A stretch of DNA of 64,000 nt from Bugula neritina. Its lineage: Eukaryota; Bryozoa; Gymnolaemata; Cheilostomatida; Bugulidae. The first letter of the stretch is position 1, and the number at the start of each line of letters is the position of its first letter. The stretch lies in assembly GCA_964035545.1 (NCBI GenBank), contig OZ037766.1, positions 32,371,773 through 32,435,772 of the forward strand, given 5' to 3'. Shown in pieces: positions 12,801-24,800 of the stretch. The notes beneath the pieces are model-generated. The model worked only from the letters and a program-made list of their open reading frames with translations, searched no databases and had not been told where the DNA came from. The translations under genes were made by a program, and so were the position numbers.

Positions 12801-15800
12801 CTGAGCAGTCACCTGCTCCACCCTGCCTGTTCATTTATTGTTTGTTTTTCTGCTTGTTGTGTTTACATGTTGGTGAACCCAATTTCCTGGTTGCCAAGGT
12901 GACAGTGTAGACAGGACCTGTTGCTAAGCCACTTTTCTTGCGATATCTTAGAACTGGTTGACATTGGGTGGTCTCTTGATAACTCTACTTCCTTCGGTAG
13001 TTTCCTTGTCATACTTGGCACACATTGCTTAGCTTCTGTCAAACTCTCTAAGTAGAGTACTCACTACTCACAGTCACTGCTGTACTCTCTACTCACTACT
13101 GACAGTCACTGCTGTATTCTCTACTCACTACTTACAGTCCCTGCTGTACTCTTTACTCACTACTTACAGTCACTGCTGCACTCTCTACTCACTACTCACA
13201 GGCACTGCTGTACTCTCTACTCAGTCACTGACAATTGCACTATACGTAAGGGGAATACACATTGTGCAGACAACTACGTGCACTATACTCTTGGGTTAAT
13301 AGACAGGCTTGGGTTTTGTTAGGCAATTGTTTGATGAACAAGAGAAGAATGTTGTCAGTGTATCAGTCATACTAGTCAACTGTAGTTGTGGAGGTACTCT
13401 AGTCTGTATTTCCTCTGTGGAGCCAGACTTGGTCTACTCTAGTCTGTATTTCCTCTGTGGAGCAATACTGGAAATATGGGAAGTTTAATTAACTGAAGAT
13501 TAGTTTGACTTGCAGCAGGCATGAGCTTGTAACTACAGTACCTGTCGCAGGCTGTCACTACAACTACCTGTCATGTACTGTCACTAACTAACTGTCACAC
13601 TTTGTCACTACAACTACCTGTCACAAGCTGTCACTGGCCTGGTTAATCCTATGTAATTTAGAGTTATCATAACATGCTAAAGAACAGCGTTCATACTAAT
13701 AGTAGCGCGACGTTCACTGTACCACGGATGTATTGCTTGTAGTGTCGTATGACAGTGAGGACACTGTAGATGAGGATAGTGACCCAGATAACCTTGACCT
13801 TCCAGATATCCCCCAAAAGAGGCTTCCTATTGCCGCCTCTCCGGTAAGTACGGCTATGCTGGTGAAATTATATAAATGTAGTGTAGTATACTGTAATACA
13901 ATGTAGTGTAGTATACTGTAATACAATGTAATGTAGTATAGTATACAATGTAGTGTAGTATACTGTAATACAATGTAGTGTAGTATACTGTAATACAATG
14001 TAGTGTAGTATAGTATACAATGTAGTGTAGTATACTGTAATACACTGTAGTGTAGTATACTGTAATACAATGTAGTGTAGTATACTGTAATACAATGTAA
14101 TGTAATGTAGTATATTGTAATGTAGTGTAATATAATGCGGTGTAATAGCCTACAGTAAATGCTCAACTGGAAAGAACATATATTGTAGAGAACTGCACAA
14201 AGAGAACGGCAAGGATATTTGTACAAGCAGGGAGGAAAACAGAACAACAAAGGCTGGCGGAAGAGATACGTCACTTTCGACGGTCAGAGATTGAAATACT
14301 TTAGCAGCGAAAAAAGTCGAATATCTAAACGTATTATTCCAGTAGAGGTGAGTCATATTTATTAGTTTTAACGTAGGTAATTAGTATTTATTAGTTTTAG
14401 CGTAGGTAGGTAGTATTTGATTTCATCTAATGTAAGCTAGTCAAGGGGGGACAACTGATTTTGTCTTTTGAAAAAAGCTTCAGTAGTTGACTTATTTTTT
14501 GGAATATTTTATGGGAGTTTTGAAGTTATTGGAGCAAATAAAATCAAGTAGAGTTTATTCTTCAGGATTTGCTTTCCCTTGCAGGTCATAAGGCATGTGG
14601 AAAATGACGTGAAAGACTTGGATTCCGGGAAGTTTAGGTTTCGAGTTGTCACTTTGAATCGAGAGTACTTGTTTGCGGCTGAAACGCTAGGTACGTACCT
14701 ACTCTGTCTTAATGTACTATTGCACGTACTTACTGTGTCGTACTATTGCATGTATGTACTTACTGTGTCGTACTATTGTATGTACTTACTGTGTCTTAAC
14801 GTACTATTGCATGTATGTACTATTGTTACTATTGTAATTGCCATGTTATAAAAAAGTAGCAATTATCTGAAAAGAATGTAAGTCTTGTAAGCATTTGTGA
14901 GGAAATTTTCTGATTAGTGCTCCGCAGTAAGTGTTACGTTGCTTGTCAATACCTACGACGTTGCGTCACGTGTTAACTCATAGATATCATGTTGCAGAAG
15001 ACCACCACTTCTGGACTCACATCCTGATGGAGGCAGTAATCAACTTGGACAGAAGTAGTCAGGGTTTCAAGGGTCTGGGCATCATGAGAGGGGGGAGTAT
15101 GCACACGCCCGACTTGGAAGGTGTTGTTAGACTCGATGACAACAAGAAATACATGGCTGTCAAAAATGGCCATGCCTGTTACTATAACAACGAGAATGTA
15201 AGTCTAAACTTCCTGTTTCTCTACTCTCTCTGCTTTCATCTGTGCTGAGATGAAGAGTGAATGTAACGTTGTACAGTGTTTATACTCCGTGTCCTTCGAA
15301 TGCCACGGTTGGTTTTGTTGTCCTTTTCAGGACTTCCAGTTTGGTACTCCAATACACGAGATTAACCTAGAAACCTCGTCTGTCAAAGATATCGGGAAAT
15401 GTAGGCTTCAGCTGACCACCCCGTACCACACATATGTGTAGGTATTCTCTGGAGCTAAGGCTATGGACTTGTACACTGCACACTCTTCAACTTGTTCTAA
15501 ATACTTTGGTGAACCTGTGAAGGTTTAATATTGGACTGTGTTGTTTGTTTCAGCTAGTCACCTGCTAAATGGTAGAGAGTTGGTGGAATGTTGTGTTGTG
15601 TAGTTAGCAGTGTGTATGTTTTGAGAGTGTTTTATCAGTTGTTTTGTTTTGTTGTTTGAATAGAGTGGTGCTTTTGGTTTAATTTATTTTATGGTTTGGT
15701 GTTGCACTTTATTTAGGCAGATGTTGTTGGAATGATTTGAGATATGAACTACATGCATATTCTCTGCTAGTGTTTACTGAAAAGATGGTAACTCAGATTT

Positions 15801-18800
15801 GACTGTGTTTTTCTTCAGTAAACTTGTGTGTTATCTTATCTTAGTTTGGGGTTATCTTTCTAGACTACATGTTGATTCTGAACATGACTTAGAAAAATGG
15901 AAAATTTCATTAGAAGATAGTATTGCTGCAGCTCTATCAGATGATAATGTGAGTATATATAGTATTGCTGCAGCTCTATCAGATGATAATGTGAGTATAT
16001 ATAGTATTGCTGCAGCTCTATCAGATGATAATGTGAGTATATATAGTATTGCTGCAGCTCTATCAGATGATAATGTGAGTATATATAGTATTGCTGCAGC
16101 TCTATCAGATGATAATGTGAGTATATATAGTATTGCTGCAGCTCTATCAGATGATAATGTGAGTATATATAGTATTGCTGCAGCTCTATCAGATGATAAT
16201 GTGAGTATATCTAGTATTGCTGCAGCTCTATCAGATGATAATGTGAGTATATCTAGTATTGCTGCAGCTCTATCAGATGATAATGTGAGTATATCTAGTA
16301 TTGCTGCAGCTCTATCAGATGATAATGTGAGTATATATAGTATTGCTGCAGCTCTATCAGATGATAATGTGAGTATATATAGTATTGCTGCAGCTCTATC
16401 AGATGATAGTGTGAGTATATATAGTATTGCTGCAGCTCTACCCCTACTGTGTACATACTGCATACATTGCCGCTCATTCCTATGTACGCAGGTACTAAAT
16501 GAAGTGTATGAGAATGCATCCAACACTACCTGCGCAGACTGTTCCTGTAGCAAGCCACACTGGGCCGTCCTACACCTGACGTCGGTGGTGTGCAGTCATT
16601 GCGCCGGTGTGCACAGGCAATACTGGCCTTCCAAAGTCAAGTCTCTAAGAATGGATGTAAAAGTGTGGAACAAGCAGCTGGTAGACGTGAGTCATGTTTA
16701 GAAATATGATACGTGATACGATGTCACAATACCAACCGACCAATCAGCGATGCCGTAGTATATATAGTCACTGTACCTTCTCCATATTGTGTGTTGTAGC
16801 TGTATGTAGCCGTGGGTAATGGGACAATCAACTCGGTATGGGAGGCCAACTTGAGTTCTACAGATAAAATCAACTCTACAGCAACTTCGTAAGCTATATA
16901 TATATATATATATATGTGCGTGTGTGTGCGTGCGCGCGCGTGTGTGTATTTTTGCATTTTATATACTCATTGCTTATCTGTAGCTTACTTCTAAATTTCG
17001 AAGTTTATAAAATTAAACACTTGAGTTATGTAAAGTTCCCAAAAAAAGTTCAACCTAAATTAAATTTTCTTCTATCTACTTTAATCTAAAATCCCTCGCT
17101 GTCTCTAATCAAACGAAGCAGCAACAGCTTTTCATCACGTCAGCTCAAATATTTGCAGATCGCAGCGGCAGACGTACATTCTAAAGAAATATCTCAGGAA
17201 AGCATTCTTCCCTCTTTCTATCCGGAATCTTCCGGTAAAACCTTCTCTTGGACACCTTAATCAGGTGAGGCTAGTTTGGGACATAGTTTACTTTGCTGTG
17301 TAATATTTGGGATATAGTTTACTTCGCTGTGTAATATTTGGGACATAGTTTACTTCGCCGTGTAATATTAGGGATATAGTTTACTTCGCTGTGTAATATT
17401 TGGGATATAGTTTACTTCGCTGTGTAATATTTGGGACATAGTTTACTTCGCCGTGTAATATTAGGGATATAGTTTACTTCGCTGTGTAATATTTGGGATA
17501 TAGTTTACTTCGCTGTGTAATATTTGGGACATAGTTTACTTCGCCGTGTAATATTAGGGATATAGTTTACTTCGCTGTGTAATATTTGGGACATAGTTTA
17601 CTTTGGTGTGTGATATTTGGGACATAGTTTACTTTGGTGTGTGATATTTGGGACATAGTTTACTTCGCCGTGTAATATTAGGGATATAGTTTACTTCGCC
17701 GTGTAATATTTGGAATATAGTGCCATGATTTACAGTGGAGTGTGAAATTTAACTAGTGTTTATAATCTACCAGTGAAATTCTCTCCCTAATGTTACACTA
17801 GACTATGGAGTTGTCTGTCCCACATGTGTGTGAGAGTTGGGTAGTGTGCAGCAGGTACATTATACAGCGTAACCTGATGTGCTGCTTTACCTGTAGGAAC
17901 TCTCCAACTCCATCAAACAGGGACAGTTGCCAGATATTATCTTCCTAATAAACAGAGGTGCTAGTGTCCGCCAGCCCATTCCACCTTCACAACAAACTCG
18001 TAGGTTACTCAGGCTAACCACAGTATTTCTCAGTCTATTCTATTTGATAACATTGCCAGCTCTATCAACATTTACTTGTTTTAATTTACATCAAATTTAA
18101 TGTTTTTTAAAGATATATTGTTAGCTGCTATTTCAGTGTTTTTTGAAACAAGGTTATGTTATGAAAACCATACAATGTTTTTGCATGTTGTTTCTGCAAA
18201 AGCGACAACTCCTCATTCGTAATATGCTAACTGATGACTGTTGCAGCTCTACAACTCGCGGAGTCTTACAATCATTCTAATATTGCTCAATATTTAAAGC
18301 TCAACGGGGCGGAACATGAAAGTTATGATGATATCTGGGCTGTGATGGTAAGTGTCCTGTCGTTTCTCTCAATATTATATATATATATATGGCATAGTTT
18401 ATATATTTTATTTATAACATTCTATATGTATAATATGTTATATATAACATTCTATATGTATAATATGTTATATAACATTATATAATTAACTTTAAACGTT
18501 TTATTCATTTGTAAATATTTTATGTTGTAGAAGGTATTAAATTGTATATATTCAAGCTTTGAGTTTTCAATGTCGTCAAACTATTACAAAGAAATATGAG
18601 TGCCAATTCTTATGCTGCGTTTATCCAATCATGAATTGGAATATTCTGCTTTCCTTGTAAATTGTAGAGAGAACAACTCCCTGAGGATGAAGACAACAAC
18701 AATATTCTCAAGTCCGGGTATCTGTTTAAAGTTCAAAACAATAAAAAAGGTAGATGGTGTTTTCGGTAGTTAAAAAGGAATTATATTTGTTGTGTCTGTT

Positions 18801-21800
18801 TGTCTTGTGGAAGGTTGTAGAATCTTTAATTTAAAAATGTTATACAGACGTGTATACTCTGTGATATTTGTATTGTTTATAGGCTTTAATATTTGTATTA
18901 TTTTTCTACTCGATATTATCTATGGGTCTGTTTTTTCATCTTCTACGAATTTTCTTCAAACTGTTGGAGGAGATAACTTTAAAGATGTTGTAAATTGGGA
19001 GTTATCACAACTCGTGCTCTCAATATTTCAGACCTCTACCCACGTCATTGGATAGTTCTTACTACTAAATCTATCAAAGTATACGAGCATGAAGTCGACC
19101 CGGAGCCAAAGCTTCTCATTCCTTGTAAAAGTATTATCAACCTGTGCTATCTAACTGAAAGGTTAGTTTAAGTACTTCTCAAGACTTAGTTTAAGTGCCT
19201 CTTCTCAAGACTTAGTTTAAGTGCCTCTTCTCAGGACTTAGTTTTAAGTGCCTCTTCTCAGGACTCAGTTTTAAGTACTTCTCAAGACTTAGTTTAAGTA
19301 CTTTTTGCATATTAGTATGAAAAAGGGGACAAATCTAATATTTTCATCACATGTTTTAGAATATTTTGTTTTAACATGTCATTTTTGTGTGACTTGAATA
19401 CTTTGTGTTTTGTGTTATCTGCAATAATATTATATAATGTATATGCCATCCCATTGGCTTGCGATGATAGTTTCATGGTGGCATTTATGCAGGTATAAAA
19501 TGCACATGGCTGTTTCTATGTTAGTTATTATGTCCTCCTTCATATGCGTAGAGACGAGCCTTGCTTTGAGTTGGTGTGTAATGGCGGGGGAGGTACGCAT
19601 GTCTATGGGGCTGAGCTCAAGGAGGAGATATATCATTGGATGAGTCAGATCCACAAGGTGGGTTTCTTAGCCTCCGTCTACCACGTTACGTAACACTGAT
19701 ACTTGCTGGTGTTATGTCTTATCCACTACTTGTTTTGTAGTTTCAACTGTCAATAGTTGAACATCTAAAAACACTAACTTAGCAGTCTTTTTCGTTTAAA
19801 TTTGCTTGTTTTGTAGTTTTAGCATCTTTAAACACAAGTTGTCGGTCGTTCCCATTTCTTGTTTTAATGCATTTCCTGTCGTTTGTATTGTAGCTGGTCG
19901 CAGCCAATCCCCAAGTCCAAAATCTAGGCCTGAACTTCACGAAGGCCGGGCATGTGCATTGTAAGCGCGGCTCACTGGGTGTAAGTCTTCCTTTACTCAC
20001 CTTCCTTTTTGTTATTCAAGTTGGTGTTCTACGTTGGTATAACGATCACTAGCATGGGGTGTATGGTACCCGTATCTTCTCCTAACCTACAATGTATCTA
20101 CATCAAACAACCCACTTTGTTTTCTGTCATGTAAATTAAGTGAAATCATTCTTTTGGTGCATCCTTCTCTCTACTGAACATACAGAATGGTGCTCCTGTT
20201 ACCATGGTAACAAATGACAACAAGTAGATATACATATTGCTTTTTACCCTGAGAAGGCTTGCATTTGTGTAGAATAGTTAATATTTTCAGCACTCATTCA
20301 TGAATTTATTCAAGGATTAACCCTGAAGATCCTAAACTGGTTGTATCTGAAACATATCTTCAGATTATCTAATCTCCTTTTCTAGGGTAAATCTCCTTTG
20401 TGTTTGCTCTTATTTTAGACATCACAACAATCTAAGGTATTTGTCATTTCTAGTGATGCTGCTTTAGTTACTATTTGCACATTCTGGCATTTCATACTGT
20501 GAATGCAGCATTTACTTAGATTTTGACAGAAACAGCTGTTGATTACACTTGTGTGAAGGGAGGGAATCTGCAGACATTCTGGGTGTTTCATTCTCACGTA
20601 AATTTCCCAATTAGATTTATGATTAATTTATGCTCTTGTTCCAAATGAATTACATTTAACAAGTTGTAGTCTTCGCTTGGTTTTATTCCTTTCTCTGATG
20701 ACACATCACATGGTGCTACAAGGTCCTGCTGCCGCTCTGTCTGCTGCCTGTGCATGTCACTGAGTCTGTTCAACTTTGCTCATTCTCTTCCTACATGATT
20801 GTACTATTATATAGATCTGCACGTTCTACACAATATTCTAAGCACCATTATACTATCCAACATCTTACAGATTTGTGCTAAAAGCTTAGAAATCCAAACT
20901 AATTGAAAATCAATTATTTTAAAATGTATTCAACTTTCTGTTGCTGAAGATAGAAGTTTTTATGTTCCGAAGGTTTGGAAATGGTGTTGGCTTCAGAATA
21001 CTAAGAAGAAACTTTATTTGATTGACTCGAGTAGCAACTGGCACGAGGAGATTGATTTGCGTAAAGTACTCAAGTTGACTCTGGGTAGGTTTACCTGCAA
21101 CTACACTTGGTCTAACTCTAGGTATACTTGGTCTAACTCTAGATATACTTGGTCTAACTCTAGATATACTTGGTCTAACTCTAGGTATACTTGGTCTAAC
21201 TCTAGGTATACTTGGTCTAACTCTAGGTATACTTGGTCTAACTCTAGGTATACTTGGTCTAACTCTAGGTATACTTGGTCTAACTCTAGGTATACTTGGT
21301 CTAACTTTCTTCAAGGTAAGGGCTTCAACAAACTTTGCGAAAGTGAAAGTCTTGACTAAATAAACATTTTATTCCAAGTGTTGAAAGACTAAAGTCTAAT
21401 TGTAATGCACTTTGCTTCAACTTGATGGTGGCACTTATATCAACTTGGAGCAAAGTAGTCATGATAACCTGTAATGTGGGTTGAATAGTGTATCCACACA
21501 TAGCAGAGTGTATCTAGTGTTCCCGCATGTGCATCTCTATGTATGTATATACATTACTATGGTTTGTTGAAGTGTTTCCTGACGAGACGACCAGCGCAGG
21601 TATGGGGGAAGAGGGAGGCCCCCTGCTCGTCCTATGTCTGTCTGACCACTACGTCTATATTCAGAGTGATTTGAAACACGAAACTGATAGATGGCACAAA
21701 GTACTGGAGGCTGCTTGCATGGTGAGACAACTTCTACCTGTATACTACCATGTAACCTTCTACCTGTATACTACCATGTAACCTTTTACTTGTATACTAC

Positions 21801-24800
21801 CACCATGTATCTTTCTACCTGTATACCACCACTATGTACTGCTCCACTCATTTGCTACTATTCTATTACAGGAAGTGTCTCATAATCTGGAAGATCAGCA
21901 GCTGAACAAAGACAATGTACCTGTTCTGGTAGAGAAATGCGTGGAGTTTATTTCTTTACATGGTAAATGTTAACTTGTAAATCACTGTAGTATTTATAGT
22001 ACTGACACTAACACACTATTCTACTGCTACATTATGTTCTTTTCATTTAAATGATGCAAATATGTTTCCAGAATTGTTGTTAATATAAAATTTTAATTTG
22101 CGAACCACTCATATCGGCGCTATAATAACTTATAATTTAATTCATATTACTTCGTTGTGTAATTTAGTATATTATTTTAAAAATGTAACAACCATGTGTT
22201 AATACACATTTATGTTGTGACCCAGTTGCAGGTATGAATAGTTGTGACACTCTATTGCAGGTGTCACTAGTTATGACACTCTGTTGCAGGTATCACTAGT
22301 TATGACACTGTATAACAGGTGTGACTAGTTATGACACTTTATAACAGGTGTCACTAGTTATGACACTCTGTTGCAGGTGTCACTAGTTATGACACTATAT
22401 AACAGGTGTGACTAGTTATGACACTGTATAACAGGTATGACTAGTTATGACACTCTGTTGCAGGTATGACTAGTCATGACACTCTGTTGCAGGTATGACT
22501 AGTTATGACACTCTATTGCAGGTATGACATCTGAAGGGATATACAGGCTCAGTGGCACTCATTCTAAAGTGACAGGACTCCTCAATGATTTTATCAATGG
22601 TAAATATTTCCAAAGTTATCCTCATCTGTTGTACTCATCTGTTATACTCATCTGTTATACTCATCTGTTGTACTCATCTGTTATACTCATCTGTTATACT
22701 CATCTGTTATACTCATCTGTTATATTCATCTGTTATACTCATCTGTTATACTCATCTGTTATATTCATCTGTTATATTCATCTGTTATACTCATCTGTTA
22801 TACTCATCTGTTATACTCATCTGTTATACTCATCTGTTATACTTATCTGTTATACTCATCTGTTATTTGCTGTGTCATGTCCTTGTCATATCCTTGCAGG
22901 TGCTCGCTCAGTGCACATAAAGCAGGAAGACTACACTGTGCACGATGTAGCCAATGTTCTTAAGCGATATCTCAGGAATCTGAAGGAGCCCGTCATGAGC
23001 TCCCTTCTCTATGGCCAGTGGTTAAGTGCTGCAAGTATGTATCTATTTCTGTACTTCATCTCTGCATGTTTCTGCCTTTCCTTGCATTGTGTCCTCTCTC
23101 TCTCTCTCTCACTCTGTTCACACTTCTCTTATGCATGGTGTTGTCACATGATGTTGTCACATGATGTCATCACATGATGTCGTCACATGATGTCGTCACA
23201 TGATGTCGTCACATAATGTTGTCACATGATGTCGTCACATAATGTTGTCACATGATCTATACATACTTTGTCTTATATAATTTATGAAACTCTTGACTCA
23301 TTCTGTGATAGAATACAATATATAGTTATGATATACAGTGGCAGGTATTACTGTACATTGTACCGTGTACTAGAGTTGATAGCAACACATACTAGCTGTG
23401 AAGGTTCGTCCACGTTAAGACGTTGCAATAAGCAGTTGTTGCAGGTCATCACTGCTGTCGTCTTTAACCAGATTCATAAATATTTTGATAAAATCGGCAA
23501 TTTTCAAAATCCATGTACTCCAATTGGCTGGTCAGAATCTATACTCCAATACACCATTTTCTCTGCACGCACTGTGAATATGATTTAACTAGTTTTGTGC
23601 AAAACGACAGCCGTGTTTTGCCTTGGAAATGTCCCAACGTGGACAGACTTTAATACTAGTACATGTGCACTATAGAGGTGAATTCCCAGTGGATGGTTAC
23701 TGTAACTAGAATACTATTAACTATGGAAACACATCAGTTAGACGGCAAAAATATAATCTTTTCACATCTCTTGTAAGTCCTAAATCGATAATCATAGCAT
23801 ATTTTATGTATATGACACATGCCCACCCTTGTTCTGCTCTGTTAGTAATATTCTAGTGTTTGCTATTTGTATTGATGTCTATTTTATTAGTGCTGACTCC
23901 GTCCAACACGACAGCTCCCATTGGTAAGTGCTGCCCCAACTCACCCGCCTTTTCTTCCGAGTTTTCGTCTCTTATATTACTGACCGCCTCTTGTGTTCTT
24001 TCCTGCACACTAGTTATGGCTTGCAGTAGATGTTCTGTACTGTCTTACCTTCTTCTTGCACCGTGAAAGATCTCTTGAACCTTCTATTAACTCCAACCCA
24101 GATCTTTCTTCAAACATTATGAGACGTGATTCAACCGGAAATTATTCACCTACTAATAATTTATATGTAGAATTATAGCAATGGCTTGTGATTAACACTC
24201 ACTGCGTATAGATAGCTTACTTTGGCTATTAATAGTACACTATTTCTATTAATAGTACACTTCTGACTAAAAATAGCACACTTGGTATATAATTTCAATT
24301 GCAACACTAAATATGTATAGGTGTAACTATAAAGAGTATGGTGCTTATAATATTTGTTTTGAAGTACAAACCGATCACGATAGAAAGTTGAACCGATACA
24401 AAGAGCTGCTAGAAAGTCTTCCTGACGTTAACTTTGCAACTCTGAAAATGATCATCGGACACCTGCTCAGGTATATCACTGTCACATCTGCTCAGGGTTG
24501 TGTGTTTCACTGTAGAGTTGTGTGTTTCACTGTAGAGTTGTGTGTTTCACTGTAGAGTTGTGTGTTTCACTGTAGAGTTGTGTGTTTCACTGTAGAGTTG
24601 TGTGTTTCACTGTAGAGTTGTGTGTTTCACTGTAGAGTTGTGTGTTTCACTGTAGAGTTGTGTGTTTCACTGTAGAGTTGTGTGTTTCACTGTAGAGTTG
24701 TGTGTTTCACTGTAGAGTTGTGTGTTTCACTGTAGAGTGGCGGCCAATCATGGTCAGAATAAGATGTCGCAGCTTAACCTGGCTACCTTGTTTGGGCCTG

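Larger units (their letters stand above)
10526..13742. other. ARAP intron 7 (3.2 kb): mobile-element remnant and short repeats, no exon seen
   Basis: The longest ARAP intron. It contains the 257-bp inverted-repeat element at 10882-11138, a 30-base array at 13047-13230, a duplicated stretch (tactctagtctgtatttcct) near 13395 and 13437, and short repeats of aactacctgtca near 13550-13640. Exons 7 and 8 join directly in phase 1, so no missing exon is required. Confidence 0.65.

Noticed and set aside
15852-16553. 233-codon - strand frame of AAAILYILTLSSDR repeats
   Set aside because: It is antisense to the exon 13 donor array and the ArfGAP exon.
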